The position numbers and the translations under genes are program-made. This document shows, piece after piece, positions 35,630 through 45,632 of a stretch of DNA of 64,000 bases. The DNA is from Cercophora sp. LCS_1 (lineage: Eukaryota > Ascomycota > Sordariomycetes > Sordariales > Lasiosphaeriaceae). Location of the stretch: contig JAPZLL010000019.1 in NCBI GenBank assembly GCA_036250225.1, forward strand, positions 310,001-374,000, given 5' to 3'. The notes under the pieces were generated by a model. It saw only the letters and a list, made by a program, of their open reading frames with translations, did not search any database and was not told the DNA's origin. Within the stretch, counting starts at the first letter, position 1, and every line of letters starts with the position of its first letter.

Positions 35630-36546
35630 ATGCACCCCCTCCTCATCCTCTCCCTCCCCCTCCCGCTCACCCTCGCCCAACACCACGTGGACCCTCCCAC
35701 CTTCGGCTACCACGGCCTCACCGGTCCAGCAAACTGATTCACCCTCAGCAAGACAGAAAACGCCCTCTGCGCCAAAGGCAAACACCAATCTCCCATCAGC
35801 ATCGCCAGCACAACCTGCGACACCGCTGACCCGCCCGTCGTCTCCATCCCTGCTCATCCCGAGGCCGTCGAGCTCATCAATCTCGGCACGACGGTCGAAG
35901 TACCGATCAACGGGTCGCTGACGAATGCAGAGGGCAAGGTGTTCAGTCTGAGACAGTTTCATTTCCACACGCCTAGCGAGCGTGCCCATGATGGAGAGTA
36001 TGCTGTTGTGGAAGTACATTTTGTTTTTTGGGGCTGATGGTACGTGCATTCTTTCTGGAACAAGTAATAGCGTTCATGGTGCTGATGCAGACAGATGGCG
36101 AGAGGTTGGTGGTTGGGTTTTTGATTGAACTTGGTGAGGAGGATGGTCTTTTGGGGGCTGTCTTGGTCAAGGTTGGGGAGATTCCGAATCTGGGTGATAC
36201 GACCGTGACTGGGGCTTTGGATTTTGAAGGCTTGGAGAGGCAGTTGAAGGAGGTGGGGCTTATAGGTATATTTTGAAACTTCTTTTTCTCTCTCTCCTTT
36301 TTGCTCCTTTTTTGCTGCCCGTGTGAAGGAGGGCTGTACTGACGGGATAGATATTCTGGGTCGTTGACGACACCACCTTGCCGTGAGGATATTGCGTGGT
36401 ATGTCAGTTGCAAGCCGTTGACTGTTGGTGTTGAGACGTATCAAAAGGTCAAGGATGTGGTCAAGTTCAATGCGCGCTTCACGCAGAATACGCCGGGCGA
36501 GATGAACCTCTTGGAGAATGTGGCGAATGCGTTGAACACTGCTTAG
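35630..36546 (+). pseudogene. Alpha-type carbonic anhydrase, broken by one stop and two frame breaks
   Basis: The reading starts MHPLLILSLPLPLTLAQHHV, a signal peptide, then FGYHGLTGPAN, KGKHQSPIS, RQFHFHTPSE and VEVHFVF. The downstream parts are VVGFLIELGEEDG and YSGSLTTPPC, the full alpha-carbonic-anhydrase order including the HxH and third His zinc ligands. Three breaks are seen. TGA at 35735-35737 stands where the family has Trp (GPANW). A one-base excess in the T6G4 run around 36023-36033 puts TGA at 36035. The last intron (36266-36350) joins in the wrong phase. With the frame corrected, the middle intron would run 36040-36094. The last exon ends at TAG 36544-36546. A working enzyme would be a secreted zinc CO2 hydratase. 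Sequencing error could explain the homopolymer break but less easily all three. Confidence 0.85.
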
Positions 36547-37020
36547 GGATGTTGCTGGGCGCAGAGATGTTGGCTCACGCCGGGTTGGTTTAGGTGTTGT
36601 CTTGTTTATAGCAGGGTTTTTTTTTTGGGGGGGGGGGTGGTTCTTTCCTGATTTTTTAGTCTGAATTTACATACTTTTGGTGTTTATTCCGTTACATCAG
36701 TACCTAGTTTATCTTGATGCTAACGGTAGTCAGGGGCTTATGGCGAGATCTCTGGGTCTAGGTTGCCCAACTGGCAGTCAAGCATTTCGTATACGAGCCT
36801 GTTATCTCCAGACTCGAGCTATCTCGTAACCTGGTACTATCCTTCGCGTCCCCTTTCTACAAGCATTCCTCGTCTTAAAACGTGGATGGTCCAATGCCTC
36901 AGATACCACACTTTGGAATTTTGGTCTTTCAAGGAGCCTTCAAACGGCTGGTATCCTTGATTTGATACTCCCATACACAATACTCGACCCAACCAGCTAT
37001 ACACCACGGGTATTCTTACT
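36547..37020. other. Intergenic between pseudogene and ROK1 stop
   Basis: 474 bp holding the 3' flanks of two convergent units. It contains a T/G homopolymer run at about 36618-36639 and a TACCTAG motif near 36702. No gene seen. Confidence 0.55.
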
Positions 37021-39162
37021 TCAATCATCAAGCCCACCCCACTCCCCATCATCACCCTCCTCCTGCTTCCCCTGCTTCCCCTCCCTCTTTCTCCTCTTGC
37101 TAGCCTCAATGGCCTGCGCCCGATTATGCTCCTTCCGCCTCTCCCACGCGCTCTTGGTCGAGATACTCGCCTTGCCCCCGGTTCTTCTGGCCTCCACTCC
37201 CCTGACTTTCAGCTTCCGCTTATCCTCCTTCGCCACCTTGGGTAGCGCATCCAACAACCACTTTTGCACCGTCCCATCCTCCTTGGCAGCCTGCTTCTCA
37301 CTGGCGGCAATCACATTTGCCACGCTCTTAACAAATGGAATGTCATCCTTTGTATAGAATGTCACAGCCACGCCACCCTCTCGTCCGGCACGTCCAGTTC
37401 GTCCGGCACGGTGGACATATGCTGCCGCTGAGCCGGGCACGTCATAGTTGACGACGCCGTTGACTCCGGCAAAGTCGACACCGCGGGCCAAAACGTCGGT
37501 GGTGATGAGCACCCAGACTTCGCCTGCGCGGAAGCGTGCCATGATCTTGGAGCGCGCCGAATCGCCAAGGGATGAGTGGAGGACCGCGATGCGGGTGGAG
37601 CCACCTGCTTCGATGGGGATATCGTATTGTAGCTCATCATAGAGCGACTGGGCACGCTCAATGGTCTGGGTGAAGACGAGGAAGGGCGGGCGGAGAGGAG
37701 GACCAGAGTCGGTGCTTGAAACAGGGTGGAGGAGCTGTCGGAGCCCGAGGAGCTTGCCTTGCTCTGTTGCGGTGTAGATGAGTTTATGAGTGATGTTGGG
37801 GACAGCCGTGTCTTTGAGGCCAACAACAAGGCGGATAAGTGGGTTGCGGGAGTTATGAAGCCTTGCTCGCTTGTCGAGCTGCTTGGCGATGAGCGTTTCC
37901 ACGTTGGAGGCCATTGTGGCGGACCAACAAGTCAGGCTCAACTCGGGATTGGTGCAAGCTCTCCAGATGGCCAGGGTCTGCTTCCGGAAGATGGGGTCGA
38001 GGAGAACGTCCGCTTCATCAAGGATCAGAGATCGAACCGGAGGGAGTGTTCTCTTGAGTGTCGTCTTCTGTCCCTTGACCTTCTCCCCGGCAAGGAAGTT
38101 CAACAGGGTTTTGGGTGTTGTAACCAAAATATCGACTCTTGTCAACGGTTTCTCCTTGGAACTCTTCTTCTCGCCCTTTTCCTCTTCAGCGTCTGAACCC
38201 TCTTCGGAGTCCTCCTTCTCAGGCGCCTCATCTTCATTCTCACTCTCCTCAACCTCGCTCTCAGTTTCTTCCTTTTCCTCTCCTTCAATCTCCTCAGCAG
38301 GCAGCTTCATGCCTCCCTTCATCAGCACAACCCTCACCCCCGTTCCAATCGCCAACTTCCGCCCCTCATTAACAATCTGCTGCGCCAACTCCCTTGTCGG
38401 CGCGACCACTACTGACCCAAGCACATGCTCCTCGCCCTCCCTCCTCCTGATAACCCCATCAATGGCCGGAATCAGGAAGCTAATCGTCTTTCCACTCCCC
38501 GTTGGTGCAACACCAAGGAAATCCACACTCCCCTCCAACCCCTTGACCACCGTCCCCGGCCTCAGCAACAGCGGCAGACTCCCCATCTGCACCTCGGTCG
38601 GCTGTCTGAAGCCTTGCTTGTACACATTCTGCGCCACCGTCTCATGCACGTCGTAGACATGTCTGAGCTCGCCAAAAGCCCGGAGAGGTTGTGGGTAGAT
38701 CTGGTCTGGTTTTTTCTTGGACTCATCCGTCGAAGACTTCTTCTTTTTCTTCTTGGGTGGCTTTGAGGGAGACGCGCCGAGAATAGTGAACTTGAGACGG
38801 TGTGATTTGAGGATTGCGCGGCATTCGTCGTCGTCAAGGGGTTTCGGCTTGGGTTTAACTGGTTCGGGCGCTGTGGTTTTGGCGGCTTGTTTTGGGGACG
38901 TGGTTGTTTTGGGAGGGGCAAAGAAATCAATGTCGCTCAGCTCGGTGTCGGATGCAGCATCTTCGGGGACCGTGTTGTCATCAACGGCGGCGGTGGACGT
39001 CTTTTTCCTCTTGCGTTTCTTCCCGCGGGGTGGGTTGGGGATGTCATCGTGGAAGAATTGAGGGTTCGGACGGGCGCCGGCTGAGGGGAGAGTTGTGGGC
39101 GCGGTGGGTTGAGCGGATTTCTTGTTCTTAATGCCTCTAGAGAGGACTTTAAGGATATCCAT
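37021..39162 (-). CDS. ROK1: DEAD-box RNA helicase Rok1 (DDX52 class)
   Basis: Single exon, 713 residues from ATG 39162 (MDILKVLSRGIKNKK, the Rok1-type N-terminus); an in-frame non-ATG extension upstream is not needed. Motifs in order are Q-motif FRQPTEVQ (185-192), I APTGSGKT (219-226), Ia PTRELAQQ (255-262), II DEAD (382-385), III SAT, V TTDVLARGVDFAGV and VI HRAGRTGRAGREG. Rok1 works in the nucleolus on early 18S rRNA processing in the small-subunit processome. A strongly acidic insertion of about 50 residues (288-338) lies between motif Ia and the TTP block. It would sit on the surface of RecA domain 1. I cannot say from memory whether other fungi share it. The basic Lys-rich N- and C-termini fit a nucleolar RNA-binding protein. 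Confidence is high. Confidence 0.95.
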   Translation of the reverse strand: MDILKVLSRGIKNKKSAQPTAPTTLPSAGARPNPQFFHDDIPNPPRGKKRKRKKTSTAAVDDNTVPEDAASDTELSDIDFFAPPKTTTSPKQAAKTTAPEPVKPKPKPLDDDECRAILKSHRLKFTILGASPSKPPKKKKKKSSTDESKKKPDQIYPQPLRAFGELRHVYDVHETVAQNVYKQGFRQPTEVQMGSLPLLLRPGTVVKGLEGSVDFLGVAPTGSGKTISFLIPAIDGVIRRREGEEHVLGSVVVAPTRELAQQIVNEGRKLAIGTGVRVVLMKGGMKLPAEEIEGEEKEETESEVEESENEDEAPEKEDSEEGSDAEEEKGEKKSSKEKPLTRVDILVTTPKTLLNFLAGEKVKGQKTTLKRTLPPVRSLILDEADVLLDPIFRKQTLAIWRACTNPELSLTCWSATMASNVETLIAKQLDKRARLHNSRNPLIRLVVGLKDTAVPNITHKLIYTATEQGKLLGLRQLLHPVSSTDSGPPLRPPFLVFTQTIERAQSLYDELQYDIPIEAGGSTRIAVLHSSLGDSARSKIMARFRAGEVWVLITTDVLARGVDFAGVNGVVNYDVPGSAAAYVHRAGRTGRAGREGGVAVTFYTKDDIPFVKSVANVIAASEKQAAKEDGTVQKWLLDALPKVAKEDKRKLKVRGVEARRTGGKASISTKSAWERRKEHNRAQAIEASKRRKREGKQGKQEEGDDGEWGGLDD

Positions 39163-39434
39163 GGCTGTGGCGCACTGGATCGAGACAACGATGAATCTTG
39201 GGGTTTGCGACGGGTTCAAAATTTTGGCGGTCGCTCAATCGATAAGATGGGCGAAAAAAGTTGCTGCCCCGCGGCAGGCAAAGACGGGACGGGAGCTTGG
39301 GCCGGCGGGAAGTGGAACCACGCTATGCGCACTGTCTGGACCATGCCACGCAAGGAGAGTAAACAACTGGAAAGGGGTATCTTTTACCTACCTCTATCTA
39401 TTTCTACAAGTTTATTGTACAGTATTTTACACCT

Positions 39435-42337
39435 CTAATCTACGCCATCACCAACAACTTCCTTACACCGGCCACATAATTGATCCTCAACCGGGGCAAC
39501 GTACCGCCAGCACCTGGGGCATTTTGCGTGATTGGGAGGGAGAACATGGATCACTCCGTGGTCAAACTCATGCTGAAGGTGCCATTCCGGCTGGTCGGGG
39601 ATCTCAGCGTTGATCCTAACTGACGAGACAACGAACATTGCCTCCAGCTCATCCACATACTTGGTCAATAAATCCCGAACGCCTTCATCTTGGACCTGCA
39701 GAATGACCGAGCACTGCAGAGACGACCCAAGGAGCTTGCTTGTACGAGCTTGCTCCAACACGTGCTTGATGTTTGCATGCGTGTGCATCAAGGCCGGGAC
39801 GGCAGCCTTGATGTCCTTCTCGCTGTAGATAAGGCGGGAAGGGTCGATCAGCGGCGCATTGTACAGCTGCTGCAGTGGATGAAGGACGGACCTGCCAATG
39901 TCAACTTCATACTAACTGTAACGTTTCATTTGACTCACTTGTCATTCTTCAGCCATGCCGGCATGTGTTCCCATGCTTCCTCGACGAGAACCGGCGTGAT
40001 TGGGGCGAGCATCCGGAGCAAACCCATTAAGATAGGCTCCACAACGCCGCCTCCATCTGCGCAGTACAGCCTATCCTTGAGGGCCTCAAGGTAGAATGCC
40101 GAAAGGTGGTTAGCGACCCAGTAGTTAAGAGCGCTGATCGCGTTGTTGAACTCGTAGTTTTCATAGTGGGTGCCCACTGTCGCCATGACCTCCTTGAGCT
40201 GGACAAGGGCAATGTGGTCAAGAGCTGTAAGCGGGGCGGCCCTCGCAGACTCGTGCATCGAGCCAAGAAGCATCTTGATAGTGGTGCGGTACTTGATCAA
40301 CGACTGATGGATCGCTCTAAGAACAGGCTCGCCGAGCACAATGTCCCGCGTGTAGTCGCTGCCCGCCACCCAGAGCCGCAGAGCATCAGGTCCCAAGGCG
40401 TCCTTCGTCGATGCTGCATTGCCCCCTTTCTTGGCCTTCAGCGGTGGAAGTAACGAGCCATCCATAACCTCGGCGGCTGAGATAATATTTCCGAGGGACT
40501 TGGACATCTTCTTGCCGTCTTTATCGAGGGTGAACCCATGTGTGATGAGCGTTTTGAATGGAGACAGACCCAATGCTGACGTAGTCGCGAGGTTCTGGCC
40601 CACATGGGCAGCGACCCGGGTGAGCAGACTGGACTGGAACCATCCACGATGTTGATCCGATCCCTCGAGGTAGAGATCTGCCTGGTCGGTCATCTGCGTC
40701 CAGCTGCTTCCGCTGTCGTACCAGACGTCCATGGTATCCTTGCCTCGTGTGTACTGGGATGGATCTCCCAGCGAGGCTGGGACCCAAGAAGAGTCGTGTT
40801 CCTCGTCATTCCACCAAGCATCTATCCCCTTCTCTTCCATGACCAGAATGATGTGGTTGATGGTCTCCTCGTTCATGACGGCATATCCTTGGGCGTCATA
40901 CAGCGCTGGGATTGGCACGCCCCAGGCCCTCTGCCGCGAAATGCACCACTCGCTTCGGCCTTTGACAAATGCCTCAAGGCGTTTCTTTCCGCCCTCAGGC
41001 ACAAAGCGAACCTCATCAAGCGCGTCAAGAGCGTGCTTCTTAATCGACTCTACGTCGGCGAACCACTGGGCGGTGGCTCTAATGATGATCGGCTGCTTGG
41101 AGCGCCAGTCATATGGGTACTTGTGCTTGTAGTCCTGGACATCAAGCACATCAGACCCAAGGAGCCCCAGAACTGCAGTGCCGCCGCCCTCGAGCACCGG
41201 GACCCCGGTCAGCTTGGCGGGCTCGTCTGGAAAGGCCTCATCGGTAAACACGCCATCGTTGTCTACGGGAGCAGAACCGGGAATACCCAAGGCGCTGCAG
41301 ACCTGGTAGTCGTCAAACCCATGACCAGGGGCGCAGTGGACAAGACCACTGCCCGAATCCGCCGTGACAAACGGCCCATGGATGATTGGTTGCGGCTCGG
41401 CCTTCTTCCCTCTCAATGGATTCACATACTGTAACCCAGAAAGCTGGCTACCTTTCACCGTCGCCAGAATCTCGGGTACGGCGCCCTCTCCCAGCAGCAC
41501 CTTTGCTACCCTCTCCAGACACCCCTCCGCAACCAAGACGGCATCCTCCTCAACCTTGACAACGTGGTAAACCAACTCGTCGTGTACCGCAACCGCCCTG
41601 TTCGCCGGCAACGTCCAAGGCGTCGTGGTCCAAACAACCGCATAAACCTCCCCGTTCACACCGTCTAGCCCCAGATGCCTCTTTACATCACCCACCAGCC
41701 GAAACCTCACGTATGCCGCCCTCGACACGTGCTCCTCGTTGTACTCAAGCTCGGCCTCAGCCAACGCCGTCCCCGATGAAGGCGACCAGTATACCGGCTT
41801 GTATTTCCTATAAACCAGCCCAGTCCCCACCAGCCTCTGGAAGAGTCTCAGCTGCCTAATCTCGTACCCCTTATCCATTGTCGTCCACCGACCCTCCCAG
41901 TCGCCCATGACGGCATACGTGCGAAAACTCTTCATCTGCTTCAGCACCGTCTTGGCCGCTAGCTTGCGCGCTGCCTTACGGATAGCGCCGGGGCTCATCT
42001 TCTTCCCATCGGCGGCGCTGACGGCCTTGAGCTCAATGGGCAGGCCATGGCAGTCCCAGCCGGGAATGTACTCGACGCGGCGGCCCTGCTGCACATTGAC
42101 GCGCAGAATTATGTCTTTGAGAATCTTGTTCAGGGCGTGGCCGGCATGGAGATCGCCATTGGCGTAGGGGGGCCCATCATGCAGGATGAAGGGATCATTT
42201 TCGGCGCGGGTGGTAGCTTGCCATTTGTAGAGATTGTCGGCGCAGCGCTGGATGCGGTCGGCGGTTTGGTTCGGGGTGGGACGGGGAGGAAATGTAGATT
42301 TGGGCAGTCTTAGTGTGGATGCCCAGGTTCTCGACAT
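39435..42337 (-). CDS. ISM1: Mitochondrial isoleucyl-tRNA synthetase
   Basis: Two exons, 42337-39939 and 39891-39435, give 951 residues; the intron is 39938-39892. The N-terminus MSRTWASTLRLPKSTFPPRP is a typical basic mitochondrial presequence. Class I signatures are PPYANGDLHAGHALNK (HIGH-type HAGH at 64-67) and KKMSKSLGN. The editing domain (CP1) contains TTPWTLPANRAVAV and DSGSGLVHCAPGHGFDDYQV. The anticodon-binding domain follows, and a C-terminal zinc motif CPRCWRYV...CGRCKEVV ends the protein, as in bacterial-type IleRS. It charges mitochondrial tRNA-Ile. ATG 42337 is chosen because the in-frame codon upstream at 42352 is GTG. Its start faces the unknown gene at 42584, only 246 bp away. 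Convergence or overlap with ROK1 is absent; 272 bp separates them. Assignment is firm. Confidence 0.96.
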
Positions 42338-42583
42338 GGTGGAGGTTGGCACATGATGAGTGGAGGGGCAATTGGTGGTAGAGGTTTGTTAGTCGGATTT
42401 TGGAGTTTCGCGACAAATTTGAGGTATTGTCAGGCTGCGCTGTGCTGGAGCTGGACCCCTGCCGCCACACTGCAAGGCTGACAAGGTGCGGCTCGGTCCA
42501 ATGCATCCATCCCGCGTCCGCGCCTTGCGTCACTCTCACTCAACACCAGAAAAGAAACATACCAACAAATCTCGACCTTCATC
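42338..42583. promoter_or_regulatory. Short divergent promoter with CCAAT box
   Basis: 246 bp between two opposed start codons serve both ISM1 and the unknown gene. A CCAAT pentamer lies at 42498-42502, about 82 bp before ATG 42584; fungal CCAAT-binding complexes (HAP) often act through such boxes. That the box is used is inference. Confidence 0.5.
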
Positions 42584-43542
42584 ATGGCACCAATCAGGCG
42601 CTATCTCCGAATCACAAAATACTCGGTGCTAGAAGTTCGCATCTATCTTGAAAACCCAGCGCTGACGCAGTCATGGCTTCTCAATCCACGAGATCCAATT
42701 CTCCCAAAAGTCATCCAAAGCGTTCGCCCGCTGGTCTTACCCAAGCTGCGGGAGGAGCAAGAGCGAGAGCGAAGCAACAAGAAAAACAAGAAAAAGAGCA
42801 TCAAGGATGTGGTTGTTGAGGGTTAGTATTTCGCCCATCTCACTTGCGTCACTCACTGAAGCTCTCAGCAGACGACTTCGAGGTCTCCATCTTCCTCACC
42901 GGTACCGATACCCGCCACTCGATCCTCCACAAGACGAGGATATTCCGAGACAAGACGCAGACAAAACTCACCTCTAACTCATCCAAACTCACTGGTGGCG
43001 ACTCCCTAGACGCCGCCATCGATGTGGATGCCCACGTTCCTGACGTCTCCGTACTTGCCGAAGATGACGATGAGCCTATCGCCCTTGACTCCATCCCTGT
43101 CGTTGACGAAACAGCAACCGCCAGTAGACCAAAACGTCGACGGCAAAGCACCGCTCAAGTTGACCCAGGATCAGAGGCTGAAGAGCCAGTGTTCCAAACC
43201 GTCTCCGACTCCTCTGATGACGAGCTCTTCGTCCACGATTCAGACTCTGATGGGCCACCGCCGCCGAAACGCCGGAGGGACAAGGGAAAGGACAAGGGCA
43301 AGGACAAGGAAGGCGAAACCCAACCTGACGATGAGAAGAAGAAGATGAGTGTTGATATTTCCTACGAAGGCTTCGCCATCTACGGTCGCGTGCTCTGTCT
43401 CGTAATCAAACGACGAGGCGCAAAGGCCTTGACCGGCGGCAGCAGACCTCTGACCGGGCGACCAGGCGGCCAGGCCGTGATGGAGAACTGGATCACATCC
43501 ACCCAGCTCCCAGAAGCAGGCGGCGAGGACGAGGCTACGTAA
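42584..43542 (+). CDS. Unknown protein with conserved-looking N-terminus and acidic, basic-cluster middle
   Basis: Two exons, 42584-42821 and 42872-43542, give 302 residues. The 3' site is a CAGCAG tandem, so an alternative acceptor at 42869 would add one Ala. The N-terminus MAPIRRYLRITKYSVLEVRI reads on to YLENPALTQSWLL, VLPKLREEQ and, across the intron, VVVEDDFEVSIFLT then RHSILHKTRIF. It looks like a folded conserved block, but I cannot name the family. The middle is acidic (AEDDDEPIALD, SDSSDDELFVHDSD) with basic clusters RPKRRRQ and PKRRRDKGKDKGKDK that could serve as nuclear import signals. The C-terminal SYEGFAIYGRVLCLVIKRRG again looks folded. A nuclear protein with a split folded domain around a disordered linker is my inference. 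It is divergent from ISM1. Confidence 0.82.
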
Positions 43543-45606
43543 CACCATCCCTGCCGTGTTCTCCGGCCGGCAACCTTTCGTCCCATCACCTCCGTGGAGC
43601 CGCGGACCACCGAGCCAACGTCATCTCGACCATCCCATCCAAGGAAGAACGTATGATCAACCACGCCCTTTCTGCAAACGACTGGTCCACAAATCCCAAC
43701 CAAGTTCCTGGATGGCGATCATGAGGGGTATCCAGGAACGCCCATCACATCGCCGCCGACCGACCATCCGGTAACTCCACTCGCGACAACTGAAACAGAA
43801 CACCACCGAGTTCGCCATTCCGGTGGCCGCGAAACGCGGTGTGAACAGGGCCTGATCCGCACTCGCGTGGCGTATGTATTCCATTCCCAAGGCACCCGAC
43901 GGCAGCGCTGTGCACTGGGCAGGCAAAAACCCAACGCCAGCACAGTGACGCGAGTCTCAAGCCACCCCCCGCCCGTCACACCCACAATCACATCTCACCA
44001 CCAGGTTCCCAACCCCGCGAATCGCCCGCCGTGTGACAAACAACCACGCAACCAGGGCCTCAGGGCGCTAGCAAACCCGTTCAACCTGACCTCCGCAAGA
44101 AATGGAATTCCCTTTTCCAACTGCCAGCTTTGCGCATCGGGCGACTTGAACGCCGTGTGCCTGCACGTAAAATCGCAGCGTTCCATTCCCCGCAACCGCC
44201 AAGCCCCATCGATCGATAACTCACTGCAAGTCGCCCTCAATCCTGCCCCGCGTGCATCGTTCCAATGGCGCAGCCATCGACGAACAAACGCCGATAGATT
44301 AAAAATCAGCACCGACAAGATGAACATCGTCACACAGCATGGCTAGTATACTATACAACCACACGGCTAATGAGACACTCCGGCAGACCGCATCTGTCTC
44401 GCTGTTGCAAAACAGACCATGGTGGTCCCATGGCTTGATCGTATCGGCGCATCGTCTTCTCATCTGCTGTGTCCTGTCAATATACCAACCACAATCAAGA
44501 GTTGATCAACCGTCTTCCAAATACTTGTCCCCTCCTTCAGAGCGATAGTGCCATGTTTGAGGTTGATCAGATTGACCCCCCCAAGCCCTTCGAACAGGAT
44601 TTTCCTCTCTGAGAGTTCATAACCGCCGCAGCCGAGCCGATCCAAGACAACCCCCCCGGCGCTCATCACCCTGTCTTCCTTGGCCACACAAAAACGGGAG
44701 ATCCAACCATTTTGGGGACAACTCCCAAAACGTGTATGTGAGCGGGACAGAAATAGGTCCAATATAGATTAAATCCAACCCACCAAAATATCGATATCCT
44801 GCTGCCCTACGCGCTGTATGTCATGCATAGAGCGTCCCATACGCATGCCGCGGGAAAGTCTTAAATATCAGAGCCTTCAGTCTAGCGAAGGATGTACAGT
44901 ACTTGCGGGTCTCATTGTCATCCTCACTTGAGAGAAAATAAAAAACTAGGCGGAGTTTTCACATCCCGCGTGCTTGAGTGTGCGTGGAAAAAGATGCGAC
45001 GGGAACCCCCACGAGAGGAGGATCGCGTCCGTTGCAGAATCTGGAAATCCGAGAACAGGTTTTCTTTCCGAGAGGGAAAAAGGGAGACTTCCCGGGGGAA
45101 TTGCTGGTTCCGTGACATTGTTTCTGCGCGCGGCGCAACAGCAAGGTGCTGACTGTCCAATCCTTCATCCCATCCCTCGGGTTACCTGTTTGATGCTGAC
45201 CGTAGGAATTCCTTCAACGCCCGCCCGTATTTCTCTGCCGACCAGGGCTAGGGACAGGTTGCGAATCCCGTCAAAAGGGACACGTCCGTGCAATCTGATC
45301 AAAGCTTTGTTGAGTGGCAGTTGAGGTCGCCATGTGGGCCGGCCACGTTGTCCTTGCCCTACGGAGGCGTCGTGACAGGTCACCAGGCAGCCCCTGCTCC
45401 CTTTTTTGTTGTGTTGCTCACTCCTTGTTCCCGAATCCAATCTCAAACGCATCAATTTTTTCCTCAATCCATCTCAGCAACAAGGGTAAGGAGTCCTGCA
45501 GGGTCCCGTACCGTCAAACATGTTCGGCCAGATCCAATCTTCGACTCCCTGCTCCTGCATCAGTGCCCGGCGAGCATTCAGCTGCAACGGGCCGAGACAC
45601 TGGTCG

Positions 45607-45632
45607 AAAAAAAAAAAAAAAAAAAAAAAAAA
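45607..45632. repeat. Poly(A) tract, 26 A
   Basis: The longest homopolymer in the window: 26 A on the + strand. No adjoining coding remnant, element end or target duplication is apparent, so I treat it as a simple repeat, though a retroposed RNA tail cannot be excluded. Confidence 0.9.
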
